From: Methylomonas montana
Lineage (GTDB): Bacteria; Pseudomonadota; Gammaproteobacteria; Methylococcales; Methylomonadaceae
Direction: 5' to 3'
Length of the DNA: 64,000 nucleotides
Assembly (NCBI RefSeq): GCF_030490285.1
Contig: NZ_CP129884.1
Location: 2,976,001-3,040,000, forward strand
Part shown: piece after piece, positions 45,333-55,674 of the stretch
Layout of the letters: each line of letters starts with the position of its first letter
Numbering within the stretch: position 1 is the stretch's first letter
Made by a program: the position numbers and the translations under genes
Notes under the pieces: model-generated
What the model was told of the DNA's origin: nothing
Database searches by the model: none
The model's input: only the letters and a program-made list of their open reading frames with translations

Positions 45333-45605
45333 GACTTATTTTCTTGGCTGTTGCACAAATTTTCTGCAACGGCCAAGCTTTTTTCTCGACCATTGGACAA
45401 AATAACTCCAACGTTTTAGCTCGGAGCCCGAATGATGCAGCTCCGAAGAAGAACGATCGAGAAAAAAGCTCGAACGTTCCGATTCAGAACTCAATCGATT
45501 GAGAAAATTTCTCGGCCGATTGAGCTCTGAGCTCGATCATTCAAGAAAATTTCTCGGTCGTTGCGGTTCCGAGCTTGATTGATGGAGAAAATAACTCGAA
45601 CGCTG
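45333..45605. repeat. Imperfect 21-bp-period tandem repeat, about 13 units
   Basis: Units begin at 45333, 45354, 45375, 45396 and so on to 45585 at exact 21-bp steps. The commonest unit begins GAGAAAATTTCTCGG and ends with CGATT or CGTTG; alternating units begin with GAGCTC or CGGTTC-like segments, so a 42-bp higher period is visible from 45459 onward. No long ORF spans it in any frame. The phase equals two helical turns, or seven codons. See findings. Confidence 0.75.
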
Positions 45606-45883
45606 ATGATTTGATCCGTAAATAAGGGAGTTTTTACTTGGGCCATCCCCCTTCTCGCTGCATTCCCGGTATATCCGACCGGACAACGGTACCGTTTTTA
45701 TTCATGGACCTCTAAAAAAATATATCCGTTCATGCTTCGACAGGCTGACAAGGTATTATTGCTAAATCGTGCCGCTTTAAGCCAAGATTAAGCAAGCTTA
45801 GTTTTAATTCGTGCGCACTTGTAGAGATTGTCATATCGGCGGACAATTCACGGGTTTTTAGGCACTCACATTGGGAAATAACT

Positions 45884-46789
45884 ATGACAAAAAAAATACT
45901 TATATCGGGCATCATCGCGGCATTAACCACTGCTTGCGCTACCAATCCCTACACCGGCCAATCCGGCATCAGCAACCTCGGCAAGGGCGCCGGCGTTGGC
46001 GCGGCAGTGGGCGCGGGTGCCGGCACCCTGTTCGGCGGTAACGACTGGAAAAATGCCGGCCTGGGCGCTTTAGCCGGGGCTGCGGTGGGCGCAGGTGTCG
46101 GTTATTACATGGACAAACAACAAGAAGAGATGCAGCAATCGTTGCAAGGTACCGGCATCGAGGTTCAGCGTACCGCCGAAAACCAGTTGACTTTGAACAT
46201 GCCCAGCACCAGCAATGTCACCTTCGCGTTCGGTAAAGCGGACTTAACACCGGAGGCTCAAAATGCCCTCGATCCGATAGCCAGAATCCTGAACAACTAT
46301 CCCGAATCGACTATTTCGGTCACCGGCCACACCGACGATGTCGGTTCCGACGCTGACAACCAACGCTTATCGGAGGCCCGCGCGACCAGCGTTGCCAATT
46401 TTTTAAGCCAACGCGGTGTGAACCGTATGCGTATATCGCAGCAAGGCATGGGCGAAAGCTCGCCAAAGGTTTCAAACACCAGTGACTCCAACCGCGCGAT
46501 CAATCGCCGGGTAGAACTGGCTATTAACGCCAATCAAAATGCCGGTGCCGCACAGCAACCGCAGCAAGGTTACCCGCAACAACCAAACCAACCGTATCAA
46601 CAGGGCGGTTATCCGCAACAGAGTTATCCTCAGCAAAACCAGCCTTATCAGCAACAAGGGTATCCACAGCAAAACTACCCTCAACAACAGTACCCGCAAC
46701 AACAAGGATATCCACAGCAAGGCTATCCTCAACAGTACCAGCAATACCCGCAGCAGCAATACCAGCAGCCTTACTATCAACAACGATAA
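45884..46789 (+). CDS. OmpA-family lipoprotein with glycine zipper and YPQQ-rich tail
   Basis: A 301-residue protein with a lipobox-like LTTAC at residues 14-18. A Gly/Ala-rich zipper region ([20 protein letters not shown], then [17 protein letters not shown]) is followed by an OmpA_C domain: [63 protein letters not shown] and RRVELAINA. The domain binds peptidoglycan. The last 80 residues are almost entirely Q, P, Y and G (repeats like YPQQ), which is not part of the usual family and could drive condensation. Confidence 0.88.
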   Translation: MTKKILISGIIAALTTACATNPYTGQSGISNLGKGAGVGAAVGAGAGTLFGGNDWKNAGLGALAGAAVGAGVGYYMDKQQEEMQQSLQGTGIEVQRTAENQLTLNMPSTSNVTFAFGKADLTPEAQNALDPIARILNNYPESTISVTGHTDDVGSDADNQRLSEARATSVANFLSQRGVNRMRISQQGMGESSPKVSNTSDSNRAINRRVELAINANQNAGAAQQPQQGYPQQPNQPYQQGGYPQQSYPQQNQPYQQQGYPQQNYPQQQYPQQQGYPQQGYPQQYQQYPQQQYQQPYYQQR

Positions 46790-46807
46790 GGCCATCCATC
46801 AAGTTAC

Positions 46808-46831
46808 CCTCTCCTTTCCGGAGAGGGTTAA
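46808..46831. terminator. Hairpin after the OmpA-like gene
   Basis: ACCCTCTCC pairs with GGAGAGGGTT across a short TTTCC loop between convergent genes. It lacks a strong T-tract but its position fits a terminator. Confidence 0.55.
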
Positions 46832-46889
46832 CCATAAACAGAGCAATCGTCCAAAGCTTGAGCCATTCGGTTCAAGCTCGATTCAAACT

Positions 46890-48728
46890 CTATCCTGCCT
46901 CGCCTGCCCTGACATCAAACTCGATTTTCCAGCGCTGTTGATCGCGTTTGGAAACGGCTTTTAGTTCCAAAGTCCCCACTTCGGTCACCGCCGCCGACAA
47001 ATGCACCGGCACGATGTCGCCGGCATGGCGGCCCTCTTCCGGCAAGGTAATCTCGATTTCGTCCAGTTCTTCAAGTTCGTCGTCTTGCCAATGTTCCAGG
47101 CGTACGCCCACCACATCGTCGCGGCGGGTTTTCGAGGCAAAGAAACGAAACCGCACCGGTTCGCCAATCACCAAGCCGAATTCGTCGTTGGGCAATTCCT
47201 GTTCGCTGCCCTCCTCCATGCCAAACGGGGCGATGCACAAGGCTTCGATTTCCGCGGGCAATCCGGGTACTGCAGGCATGGAACTCTCGATGCCGACATA
47301 ATAGGCTGCCGCCGTGCCACCCTTGATGCGTACGCCTTTGCCTTTACGCACAAAACCGTAGTACGCCGCCCCACGAGCCACCGCCAAATCCAGATCGGCG
47401 CCTTGCAATAATCTGGCCGGCTCGGCCTGTTCGGCTTGCAACCAGTTATTTAATATCTGCATCAAACGCTCGGCCATCAAGCCTGCTTTTAGCACCCCGC
47501 CATTGAATAGCACGGCGGTCGGATGCAGGAAACTGGCGTGTTCCGGCAAAACGTGATCGGGTAGTTCGCCAGTAGCCTCTTTTTGCCTGGACAAAAATGC
47601 GGCCAGATGGCGGGTAATCCCGGCATCCTGCGCGTAAGGTAAACCGGCGGTACGCAAACCGCTACGCGGCCTGACCACCGGTCTTTCGTCAATTGGTACC
47701 CAAGGCAAAAAGCCTTCGACCAAAATGCGGTTCAGCTCATCGCGGGTCAGCTCGGTACGCAAAGTGCCGCCGATTAGGGACGAACCGCGACTCGCTACGA
47801 CCAAAGGCATGCTGCCTAATTCCGGTTGATTGAACAGTTTTTCTTTCGCTTCTCGGCAGGCATGGGTTAAAGCCTGCAATTGCCAGGATTCCAGGCGCTT
47901 ACCGCCATCCTGTTCCAGCTTGGCTTTCACGGTATAGGCTAAGGCTAAATCCATATTGTCGCCGCCCAGCAAGATATGATCGCCAACCGCCACCCGCGTC
48001 AGTTGCAGATTGCCGTCCTGTTCGGTGACTGCAATTAACGACAAGTCGGTGGTGCCACCACCGATGTCGGCCACCAAAATCACGTCGCCGATTTGCACGT
48101 GATTGCGCCAGTCGCCTTCGCTGTTTTCGATCCAGCTATACAAGGCAGCCTGCGGCTCTTCCAATAACACCGCCTGCCCCAAGCCCACCGCTCGCGCCGC
48201 TTCGACAGTCAGTTCGCGGGCGGCCGGGTCGAACGAGGCCGGCACGGTGATGGTGACATCCTGATCTTGTAAATTGTGTTCCGGGAACCGGTGATTCCAG
48301 GCATCGCGCAGATGTTGCAGATAGGCTTTGGTAGCGGCAAACGGCGAAATCCGCTCCACATCTTCCGGCGCTTCCACAGGCAAAATCGCTTGTTTGCAAT
48401 CGACGCCGGCATGACACAACCAGCTCTTGGCGCTGGACACCAGCCGGATAGGGGTTTTGCTGCCCAGATTGCGGGCGATTTCACCGACCAGATACTCCGG
48501 TTTAGCAGTCCACGGCAAGGCAGTCGCGCCTTCGGCAATCTCGGCCGGGTGGGCCAAATAGGTGAAGGACGGCAGTTGCGCCTTGTCTTCTATGCTGCCG
48601 GGGCCAGTGAGTTGCGGGATTGCCAACACATCCAGAACCACTTGATCGTCGCCAGCCTCCAAATCGACATAAGACAAAACGCAATGCGTCGTCCCTAAGT
48701 CGATACCGACCGAATAACGCGCCGTCAT
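46890..48728 (-). CDS. Hsp70-family chaperone-like protein paired with DUF2760
   Basis: A 612-residue ATPase of the Hsp70 superfamily. Phosphate 1 YSVGIDLGTTHCVLSYVD, phosphate 2 LVADIGGGTTDLSLIAV and the adenosine region HPTAVLFNGGVLKAGLMAE are present. After residue 460 the substrate-binding part is divergent and ends EVGTLELKAVSKRDQQRWKI. It overlaps the upstream DUF2760 gene by 4 bp. In other proteobacteria such genes occur with a second Hsp70 paralogue, which is absent from this window. Substrate unknown. Confidence 0.9.
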   Translation of the reverse strand: MTARYSVGIDLGTTHCVLSYVDLEAGDDQVVLDVLAIPQLTGPGSIEDKAQLPSFTYLAHPAEIAEGATALPWTAKPEYLVGEIARNLGSKTPIRLVSSAKSWLCHAGVDCKQAILPVEAPEDVERISPFAATKAYLQHLRDAWNHRFPEHNLQDQDVTITVPASFDPAARELTVEAARAVGLGQAVLLEEPQAALYSWIENSEGDWRNHVQIGDVILVADIGGGTTDLSLIAVTEQDGNLQLTRVAVGDHILLGGDNMDLALAYTVKAKLEQDGGKRLESWQLQALTHACREAKEKLFNQPELGSMPLVVASRGSSLIGGTLRTELTRDELNRILVEGFLPWVPIDERPVVRPRSGLRTAGLPYAQDAGITRHLAAFLSRQKEATGELPDHVLPEHASFLHPTAVLFNGGVLKAGLMAERLMQILNNWLQAEQAEPARLLQGADLDLAVARGAAYYGFVRKGKGVRIKGGTAAAYYVGIESSMPAVPGLPAEIEALCIAPFGMEEGSEQELPNDEFGLVIGEPVRFRFFASKTRRDDVVGVRLEHWQDDELEELDEIEITLPEEGRHAGDIVPVHLSAAVTEVGTLELKAVSKRDQQRWKIEFDVRAGEAG

Positions 48729-49369
48729 AATTCCACCTCGGCCGGTGCGACGATTTTGGCGTTATGGCCTTCGGTCAATTTCGGCAAGCGCAGTTCGGTG
48801 ACTTGCCAGCCTTTGTGCACCAAGGTACCGGTAAACGGCGCTTCGCCGACGATATTGCCGGTCAAACGGAATGACGCGGCATCGAAGCCTTTATTCAAGG
48901 TCACCCGGTTGCCTTCCGGATCGTTGCTGACCGGCGCCAGTGTGAAGTGCTCGCTGACCGCCTTGCTGCAACCTTGATGCACCACCCGCGCCGCCGCGCC
49001 GATTTCGGCGTCGGAGAAGGCGCTGACATCTTCCTTGATAAAGTCGATAAAACGGGCTTCTTTTTGCAGCAAACTCAATAATTGCAAAGCCGCATCCGGA
49101 GTGGTTTCCTTCAAGACCACCGGTTCCGGCGTCGGAGCTTGGACAATTTTTTCCACTTCGACGATCTTCTCGACGATTTTGATTTCCGGTTGCGGCGCAA
49201 CGGCAACTACAGCCGGCGCGGCGGATTTACAACGGCGCATGCCCAGCAGTACCGAGACTAAAACCACAATCAGGATCAAAGCCAACAGCGCGGCGGTACC
49301 GGCTAAACACACATGCCACAAATCGAAGGTGGTCGGGCGCAAGGATAAATCGATGGTGTAGGTATTCAT
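48725..49369 (-). CDS. DUF2760 membrane protein
   Basis: A 214-residue protein with a single N-terminal membrane segment (LAGTAALLALILIVVLVSVL), then a Val/Glu/Pro-rich linker and a C-terminal domain characteristic of DUF2760: ALQLLSLLQKEARFIDFIKE, FSDAEIGAAARVVHQGC and HKGWQVTELRLPKL. It is translationally coupled to the Hsp70 gene, so the domain may recruit the chaperone to the inner membrane. Function unproven. Confidence 0.88.
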   Translation of the reverse strand: MNTYTIDLSLRPTTFDLWHVCLAGTAALLALILIVVLVSVLLGMRRCKSAAPAVVAVAPQPEIKIVEKIVEVEKIVQAPTPEPVVLKETTPDAALQLLSLLQKEARFIDFIKEDVSAFSDAEIGAAARVVHQGCSKAVSEHFTLAPVSNDPEGNRVTLNKGFDAASFRLTGNIVGEAPFTGTLVHKGWQVTELRLPKLTEGHNAKIVAPAEVEL

Positions 49370-49476
49370 GAAAGACTAAATGATGAATTAAAAAGAGGTA
49401 TCGCGGCGCCCGTTAACACTATGGCCGTTCGACTGGCACGACCGCGTGACAATGGCAGAGGCGCATCCTGATAGGT

Positions 49477-49857
49477 TTAGGGCATGCCGGCCTTCTTGGC
49501 CGCTTCGACATACATCAATTCTTGCAGCAAATTGCGCGTCACTTGAATCCGCATTTTCTTCAAATGCCGGTCGGCGATCACGCCCGGTACTTCGGCATCG
49601 GTATACACTTTGCGTATTTCGGCCAGCGTCGGTTCGCACAGTCTGATGATGGCATCGGTGGCATTGCGGCTTTCCATCTTGGCATATTCAGGCTTTTGCA
49701 TGGTATCGACCACGCATTTTTTATAGGTAAACTGAGCCTGCTGAATTTTCTGAATCGTCTCGTCCTTCAGCGTCGTTTCATTCCACTCTTCCTTGGCTTC
49801 TTCCGCGCCAACCAGGCCGGCGACCAACATTAATGCAACAAACAAGGGGTATTTCAT
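49477..49857 (-). CDS. Small secreted protein, unrecognised
   Basis: About 126 residues from ATG at 49857 with a signal peptide (YPLFVALMLVAGLVGAEE); an upstream in-frame extension is unlikely. The mature part has two cysteines (FTYKKCVVDT, IIRLCEPTLAE) and is helical, resembling a small periplasmic stress protein. No family named. Same strand as the DUF2760 gene but about 100 bp upstream of it. Confidence 0.6.
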   Translation of the reverse strand: MKYPLFVALMLVAGLVGAEEAKEEWNETTLKDETIQKIQQAQFTYKKCVVDTMQKPEYAKMESRNATDAIIRLCEPTLAEIRKVYTDAEVPGVIADRHLKKMRIQVTRNLLQELMYVEAAKKAGMP

Positions 49858-50174
49858 GGGTTTTTCTCCAAAGCGAGCATGATTTTGAAAACGGATTTTA
49901 CGCGATGCGAGCTGAAATGGACAATGTAGGGAAAAGCGCATCCAAAATCCGTGCCCCGTAATCTACTGGGTGTCTGTAGACAGCGCCATTGCCTTACCGC
50001 GAATTCACTACATCAATTTTGAATAAAGTATCCTCATACCGCTGAAAAACGCTACGGATTAATTTGTATAAATAACTAATATTCATAGCTTTTTTGCCGT
50101 GGAGCGAGATACACTGCATCCAAGCAATCACTAGACCGTGATACCTCAGCGCAATGTCCGCCGGAGTCCAGCTT

Positions 50175-51122
50175 ATGAATACGCTTTATTACAGTCACCC
50201 GGATTTTCTGATTCACGATACCGGCCTGGCGCACCCCGAATGCGCCGACAGACTTAGGGTGATAGATGAGGCGCTGGCAGAGCCGGAATTTGCGGCCCTG
50301 ATCAGAATCGAACCCGCTATTCCGGCCGATATCGAAGACAAAATCGCGCTGGTGCATGGCAAGGCCATGATCGCCAAGGTGTTGACGACGATACCCCAGC
50401 AAGGCACCGCCCATTTCGATGCCGATACCGTGGTTTCGCCCGGTTCCAAGCAAGCGGCATTGCGAGCGGTAGCGGCGCTTTGCGATGCGGTGGATAAGAT
50501 ATTCGGAGGACAAGCCGATCGGGCCTTCTGTGCGGTGCGGCCACCGGGGCACCACGCCATGCCGGATTATCCGATGGGATTTTGTCTGTTCAACAATATC
50601 GCGATAGCCGCGGAATACGCTCGCCACCATTATGGCATGCAGCGGATCGCCATCGTCGATTTCGACGTTCATCACGGCAACGGTACTCAGGCGGCGTTTT
50701 ACGAGCAAGCGCAAGTGTTATACGCCTCTAGCCATCAATGGCCGCATTATCCGGGCAGCGGCCATCCGTCGGAACACGGCGTCGGCAACATCATCAACGT
50801 GCCTTTGCCGCCCGGTAGCGACGGCGCGGTGTTTCGGGCCAAATATCGCGAGATTATCTTGCCTGCCGTGAAAAAATTCGCTCCGCAACTGATCTTGATC
50901 TCGGCCGGTTTCGATGCTCATAAAGACGACCCCTTGGCTTCTTTACAACTGGAAGAAGACGATTACCGCTGGATTACCGATGAATTGATCGCGATCGCCG
51001 ATGCCTGCTGCCAGGGCCGGATTATTTCGGCTTTGGAAGGCGGTTACAATCTGAGGGCCTTGGCGGCCAGTGTTGCGGCGCATGTTACTGGTCTACTGGG
51101 CGCGGCGAAGAGAGGCGAATGA
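50175..51122 (+). CDS. Histone-deacetylase-family hydrolase
   Basis: About 315 residues from ATG at 50175 (NTLYYSHPDFLIHDTGLAHP). The class II-like HDAC fold is marked by GHHAMPDYPMGFCLFNNIAI, the zinc-site DFDVHHGNGTQA and GFDAHKDDPLAS near residue 250, with EGGYNLRALAAS at the end. Bacterial members remove acyl groups from polyamines or small acetylated compounds. The real substrate is not determinable. Divergent from the minus-strand block to its left, convergent with cytochrome P460. Confidence 0.92.
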   Translation: MNTLYYSHPDFLIHDTGLAHPECADRLRVIDEALAEPEFAALIRIEPAIPADIEDKIALVHGKAMIAKVLTTIPQQGTAHFDADTVVSPGSKQAALRAVAALCDAVDKIFGGQADRAFCAVRPPGHHAMPDYPMGFCLFNNIAIAAEYARHHYGMQRIAIVDFDVHHGNGTQAAFYEQAQVLYASSHQWPHYPGSGHPSEHGVGNIINVPLPPGSDGAVFRAKYREIILPAVKKFAPQLILISAGFDAHKDDPLASLQLEEDDYRWITDELIAIADACCQGRIISALEGGYNLRALAASVAAHVTGLLGAAKRGE

Positions 51123-51151
51123 ACTCGCCTCTCGAGTTAGGGGTATCGCGT

Positions 51152-51649
51152 TTATTGTAGATTAGGCAGGGTATAGACGTAGTCGCTATCCTTCATCGGC
51201 AAATGGCAAGCGAAACACGGCGCGGATTTTTCCTGATCCAGCATTTTCAAGGTCTTGCCTTCCCAAATACCGAAACCCCAGCCGCCGGTTTCAGCGTATT
51301 TCTTGGTGTCTTTCACCATCGCTTCGGCGGCGATGAATTCGCCGGGAACGGTGGCTTGTTCCCAATTGGGATGCTTCCTTTCGCCCCATTTGATCTTGGC
51401 GATGATGCTACCATCCGGCCAGGGTTTGACTTTGCCGGCCCGAGCCGCGGCGATAGCCACATGGTTGCCGACGATAGCGCGCATACTGTTTTTGTCGTGA
51501 CGCAAGGATACGCCCAGCACACGCCAATCGCGGTATTCGCCATGTTCCGGTTTCGCGGCCGGCGCGGTTTCGGCGAATGCCGCATCGACCGTCAGTAATG
51601 CGGTCGCCGCCAATAACAAGCCGCTGAAAGTATTTTTATTCATCTTCAT
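51152..51649 (-). CDS. Cytochrome P460-family monoheme protein
   Basis: A 165-residue exported protein (signal: LLLAATALLTVDAAFA) with a single heme-binding site CFACH near the C-terminus. The family stretch YRDWRVLGVSLRHDKNSMRA, IVGNHVAIAAARAGKVKPWP and YAETGGWGFGIWEGK is clear. Cytochromes P460 and c'-beta oxidise hydroxylamine or bind NO; methanotrophs meet both because methane monooxygenase co-oxidises ammonia. Which of the two it is depends on a heme-crosslinking Lys that cannot be placed by eye. Confidence 0.92.
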   Translation of the reverse strand: MKMNKNTFSGLLLAATALLTVDAAFAETAPAAKPEHGEYRDWRVLGVSLRHDKNSMRAIVGNHVAIAAARAGKVKPWPDGSIIAKIKWGERKHPNWEQATVPGEFIAAEAMVKDTKKYAETGGWGFGIWEGKTLKMLDQEKSAPCFACHLPMKDSDYVYTLPNLQ

Positions 51650-51887
51650 CCTCCGTAATCAACCATCAAAAAAGTCTACTCATGCGCTGCGGATTTTAAC
51701 GACTAACGCGATAAGCCACCAATACTATCGACCGCAATCATCCTTAACCGTGAGCCAATAGCCGATAAACACCGCTCAACCGGCCTGATTCGGCGTTAAA
51801 CCCGTCTACGCCAATCGTTGCCGGCGTGCTACCATTTTGCGAATTTTATCGCGCAATACACCGCACTACTTTCGAAAGGAATTCGCC

Positions 51888-53963
51888 ATGCCTGGCAACA
51901 ACAAACAATTACCGTCCATTATATTTTGGACCGGCGTCGCACTGACCGGCGCCTTTGCCGTCGGCGGCATCGCCTTGCAACGCGGCGAAAGCATCAACAG
52001 CATGTGGCTGATCGTCGCGGCGATTTGCATCTACGCGCTGGGATATCGCTTCTATAGCGCCTTTGTCGCCACTAAAGTCTTGGTGCTGGATCCCAGCCGC
52101 GCCACGCCGGCCGAACGCTTTGATGACGGCCGCGATTTCATGCCGACCCACAAATGGGTAGTGTTCGGCCATCATTTTGCGGCAATCGCCGGACCGGGCC
52201 CATTGATCGGCCCGACCCTGGCCGCGCAATTCGGCTATTTGCCAGGCACTTTGTGGATTTTGATCGGCGCAGTATTGGGCGGCTGCGTGCAGGATTTCGT
52301 TACGCTGTTTTTCTCGATCCGCCGCGACGGCCGCTCTTTGGGACAAATGGCCAAGGACGAGCTGGGGGCAATCGGCGGCAGCGCGGCGATGATAGGCGTG
52401 ATGATGATCATGGTAATTTTGATCGCGGTACTGGGCCTGGTGGTGGTCAACGCGATGAAACACAGCCCCTGGGCGACCTCCACCGTGGCCGCGACGATAC
52501 CGATAGCGGTGCTGATGGGCTGTTATCTACACCACTTGCGGCCGGGCCGGGTGTTGGAAGCGACTTTGATCGGCGTCTCCTTGCTGATTTTCGCGGTAGT
52601 AGGCGGTGGCTGGATCGACGATAACGCTGCCATTCGCGTCTGGTTCGATTACGACGCACCACAACTGGCACTGATGGTGATTCTGTATGGCTTCGCGGCA
52701 GCGGTATTGCCAGTCTGGCTATTGCTGGCGCCGCGCGATTACTTGTCCACCTTCATGAAACTCGGCACCATTGCCGCGCTGGCGGTCGCCATCGTGGTGC
52801 TGCGCCCGGAACTGAAAATGCCCGCCCTGACCCAGTTTATCGACGGCAGCGGACCGATCTTCGGCGGCAAACTGTTTCCGTTCGTGTTCATCACCATCGC
52901 TTGTGGCGCGATTTCCGGCTTTCATGCGCTAATTTCCTCCGGCACTACGCCCAAGTTGCTGGCTAACGAGCAGGACGCCCGCTTCATCGGCTACGGCGCG
53001 ATGATGATGGAATCCTTCGTCGCCATCATGGCGATGATCGCCGCATCGGTGTTAGAGCCTGGTGTGTATTTTGCGATCAACAGCCCGGCCGGCATCGTCG
53101 GCAAGGAAGCGGTCGATGCGGTCGCCAAGATCAGTAGCTGGGGTTTTCCGGTCGGTGTAGAACAAATGCAAACCCTGGCCAAAACCATGGGCGAGTCGAC
53201 GCTGTTCGCCCGCACCGGCGGCGCGCCGTCGCTGGCGGTAGGTATGGCCAGCCTGTTCGCACAAGTGTTTGGCGAGCATCTGCTGGCTGCCTGGTATCAC
53301 TTCGCGATCATGTTCGAAGCGCTGTTTATTTTGACCACTTTGGATGCCGGCACCCGCGTCGCCCGTTTCATGCTGCAAGACATGCTGGGTAATATCGGTC
53401 TCGCCAAAACCAACAGTTATCCCAGCATCCTGCTGACCAGTGGTTTGGTGGTGGGCGCCTGGGGCTATTTCCTGTACATGGGCACCATTGATCCGTTGGG
53501 CGGCATCAACAGTTTGTGGCCCTTATTCGGCATCGCCAACCAAATGCTTGCCGCGATTGCTTTATGCGTCGCCACCACGATATTGGTGAAAACCGATAAG
53601 CTCAAATACGTTTGGGTCACCGCACTACCTTTAGTGTGGCTGATTATCGTGACCAGTTGCGCCGCCTGGGAGAAACTGTTCGCCGAAGATTTGCGAGTAG
53701 GTTTTCTGGCACATGCCGCCGATTTATCCACCAAACTGAATAATGGCACGCTGCCGGCCGAGCAAATCAAAGCCGCTCCACATTTGATTTTTAATGACTA
53801 TTTGAATGCCGGCTTGACCAGTTTGTTCATGCTGATCACCTGGCTATTGCTGGCGGATACCTTACGGGTGATCTATTGCATCCTCGCCGGCAAAAACTAC
53901 CCGCAATCCAGCGAGTCACAGCATATGCCCAGCCGTTTGGTCGAGGAATGGGTAAGGGATTAA
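51888..53963 (+). CDS. cstA: Carbon-starvation protein CstA (peptide/pyruvate transporter)
   Basis: A 691-residue inner-membrane transporter from ATG at 51888, with AAAGGA 8 bp upstream; the longer in-frame start is unlikely. It has about 16 hydrophobic segments, and CstA consensus: [60 protein letters not shown] and [16 protein letters not shown]. CstA family members import peptides or pyruvate and are induced on carbon shortage. Length is typical. Confidence 0.96.
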   Translation: MPGNNKQLPSIIFWTGVALTGAFAVGGIALQRGESINSMWLIVAAICIYALGYRFYSAFVATKVLVLDPSRATPAERFDDGRDFMPTHKWVVFGHHFAAIAGPGPLIGPTLAAQFGYLPGTLWILIGAVLGGCVQDFVTLFFSIRRDGRSLGQMAKDELGAIGGSAAMIGVMMIMVILIAVLGLVVVNAMKHSPWATSTVAATIPIAVLMGCYLHHLRPGRVLEATLIGVSLLIFAVVGGGWIDDNAAIRVWFDYDAPQLALMVILYGFAAAVLPVWLLLAPRDYLSTFMKLGTIAALAVAIVVLRPELKMPALTQFIDGSGPIFGGKLFPFVFITIACGAISGFHALISSGTTPKLLANEQDARFIGYGAMMMESFVAIMAMIAASVLEPGVYFAINSPAGIVGKEAVDAVAKISSWGFPVGVEQMQTLAKTMGESTLFARTGGAPSLAVGMASLFAQVFGEHLLAAWYHFAIMFEALFILTTLDAGTRVARFMLQDMLGNIGLAKTNSYPSILLTSGLVVGAWGYFLYMGTIDPLGGINSLWPLFGIANQMLAAIALCVATTILVKTDKLKYVWVTALPLVWLIIVTSCAAWEKLFAEDLRVGFLAHAADLSTKLNNGTLPAEQIKAAPHLIFNDYLNAGLTSLFMLITWLLLADTLRVIYCILAGKNYPQSSESQHMPSRLVEEWVRD

Positions 53964-53978
53964 CGGGATTTAAAAAGC

Positions 53979-54001
53979 CATTCCGTCGCGTTGACGGAAT
54001 G
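53979..54001 (+). terminator. Hairpin after cstA
   Basis: CATTCCGTC pairs with GACGGAATG around a 5-nt loop, 16 bp after the cstA stop. There is no T-run, so it may be an mRNA 3' stabiliser rather than a strong terminator. Confidence 0.6.
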
Positions 54002-54236
54002 AACTGCCATGATTTATGAGCATTTTCAACAAAAAGAATCTGCAGCAGCGTTTAAGTCGTTCTTCGCATGTTGTAGCCAACGCTTATCGACAATCCAGTT
54101 CTTATAATCCTACCGCCATAAGTTGGCGTTTTAGAATTATTCCTCATCCTGCACCGCCACCGTCCCAATCCGCTTGAGCGGCAATTCGGCTTTTAAGTCG
54201 TCGTGACTTCAAGAATTTAACTAAATGTTTAGGGCA
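54002..54236. other. Spacer between cstA and the tRNA-Met terminator
   Basis: No gene is supported in either strand. The only structures seen are the hairpins at its two ends. Confidence 0.4.
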
Positions 54237-54275
54237 TAAAAAAACCCAAGTCTTTGTAATTAACGGACTTAGGCT
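54237..54275 (-). terminator. Rho-independent terminator of tRNA-Met
   Basis: On the minus strand CCTAAGTC/GACTTGGG forms a stem (one mismatch) followed by a run of seven T. It lies just downstream of the tRNA-Met gene. Confidence 0.75.
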
Positions 54276-54302
54276 TTCTTTGGGTACTGTTAAAGCTATA
54301 AA

Positions 54303-54380
54303 TGGTGGCGATACCGGGGATCGAACCTGGAACCTCGGGGTTATGAATCCCGCGCTCTAACCGGATTGAGCTATATCGCC
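54303..54380 (-). tRNA. tRNA-Met(CAT)
   Basis: Minus-strand tRNA starting GGCGATATAGCTCAATCC, with anticodon loop TTCATAA, T-arm GGTTCGATCCC and encoded CCA. Elongator Met is most likely; an Ile tRNA with modified CAT cannot be excluded by sequence alone. Confidence 0.94.
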
Positions 54381-54432
54381 ACTGGGAACAGCTTTGAAAA
54401 GACGCGCATTATAGGTGGCGCCTTTTCGATTG

Positions 54433-55524
54433 TCAAACATTGAAGCGGAAATGCATGACATCGCCATCCTGGACTTTGTATTCTTTACCTTCAAGCCGCC
54501 ATTTGCCGGCGTCTTTCGCACCTTGCTCGCCTTTGTAAGTCACAAAATCTTGATAAGACATGACTTCCGCTCGGATAAAGCCCTTTTCGAAATCGGAATG
54601 TATCACGCCGGCCGCTTGTGGTGCGGTCGCATTGACCGGAATCGTCCAAGCTCTTACTTCTTTGACACCGGCGGTAAAATATGTGGATAGATTCAGCAAC
54701 TCATAACCGGCACGTACGACTCTATTCAAGCCGGGCTCGTCAAGGCCCAGGTCTTCGAGAAATTCTTTCTTTTCGTCCTCGTCCAATTGAACGATCTCAG
54801 CTTCTATCGCAGCACAGACCGCAACCACTTTTGAGCCTTCTTTTTCGGCAAAAGCCTTGACTTTGTCCAGCATCGGATTGTTCTCAAAACCGTCGTCTTG
54901 AACATTGGCAACATATAGTGTCGGCTTGATGGTGATCAGACACAACTCTTTGATAAGTTTGGCTTCGTCTTCGGTCAACCCTAAAGTCCGCACGGCTTCG
55001 CCGGCGTTAAGATGCTCCAGGACGCGCTCCAAGACTTCTTTCCTAGCCAACTCGTCTTTGTTACCCGACTTTGACGCTTTCGCGGCTTTTTGCAGCGCTC
55101 TTTCGACGGATGCCATATCCGCCAGCGCCAATTCGGTATTGATGACTTCAATATCGTTAATCGGATCGACTTTGCCAGCGACATGAATCACGTTGTCGTC
55201 TTCAAAACAGCGCACTACATGCACAATGGCATCGGTTTCGCGAATATTCCCCAGAAATTGGTTACCCAAGCCCTCGCCTTTGGACGCCCCCGCTACCAGA
55301 CCGGCAATATCGACAAACTCGATCGTGGTGGGCAATACACGTTCCGGTTTGACAATTTCCGCGAGTTTATCCATGCGCGGATCGGGAACCGGCACGACGC
55401 CGACGTTGGGATCTATGGTGCAGAACGGATAATTTTCGGCGGCGATAGTCGCTTTAGTCAGTGCATTAAATAGAGTCGATTTACCGACGTTGGGCAGCCC
55501 AACGATTCCGCAATAAAGTGCCAT
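54433..55524 (-). CDS. ychF: Redox-regulated ATPase YchF (Obg-like)
   Basis: A 363-residue universally conserved P-loop protein. Walker [17 protein letters not shown]2-like [33 protein letters not shown] and the ATP-specifying NxxE-type loop are followed by a coiled-coil insertion and a C-terminal TGS domain ([20 protein letters not shown]). It binds ribosomes and is linked to oxidative-stress response. The usual neighbour pth is not on the left, and its upstream gene here is traT-like. Confidence 0.97.
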   Translation of the reverse strand: MALYCGIVGLPNVGKSTLFNALTKATIAAENYPFCTIDPNVGVVPVPDPRMDKLAEIVKPERVLPTTIEFVDIAGLVAGASKGEGLGNQFLGNIRETDAIVHVVRCFEDDNVIHVAGKVDPINDIEVINTELALADMASVERALQKAAKASKSGNKDELARKEVLERVLEHLNAGEAVRTLGLTEDEAKLIKELCLITIKPTLYVANVQDDGFENNPMLDKVKAFAEKEGSKVVAVCAAIEAEIVQLDEDEKKEFLEDLGLDEPGLNRVVRAGYELLNLSTYFTAGVKEVRAWTIPVNATAPQAAGVIHSDFEKGFIRAEVMSYQDFVTYKGEQGAKDAGKWRLEGKEYKVQDGDVMHFRFNV

Positions 55525-55674
55525 AGCAATATTTTTTTTGAATTTAAGAGGAGGATTACCGGCAGATACCGGGATTGAAGCGAGGCGCGATTATACAGCG
55601 AATTTGGAAATTGAAAACTAACTCAGCCCTCCCCGCCGCTCGTGACGCAGCCGGGAGAGCTTGGATGGGATCCG

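Noticed and set aside
44818..45405. Alternative plus-strand frame and a minus-strand frame over the 160-residue gene
   Set aside because: Arg/Gly/Pro-rich translations typical of out-of-phase GC-rich coding DNA; the 44834 frame has a proper ribosome site.
45333..45605. CRISPR array
   Set aside because: The repeat period is 21 bp with no spacers, so it is a tandem repeat and not a CRISPR structure.
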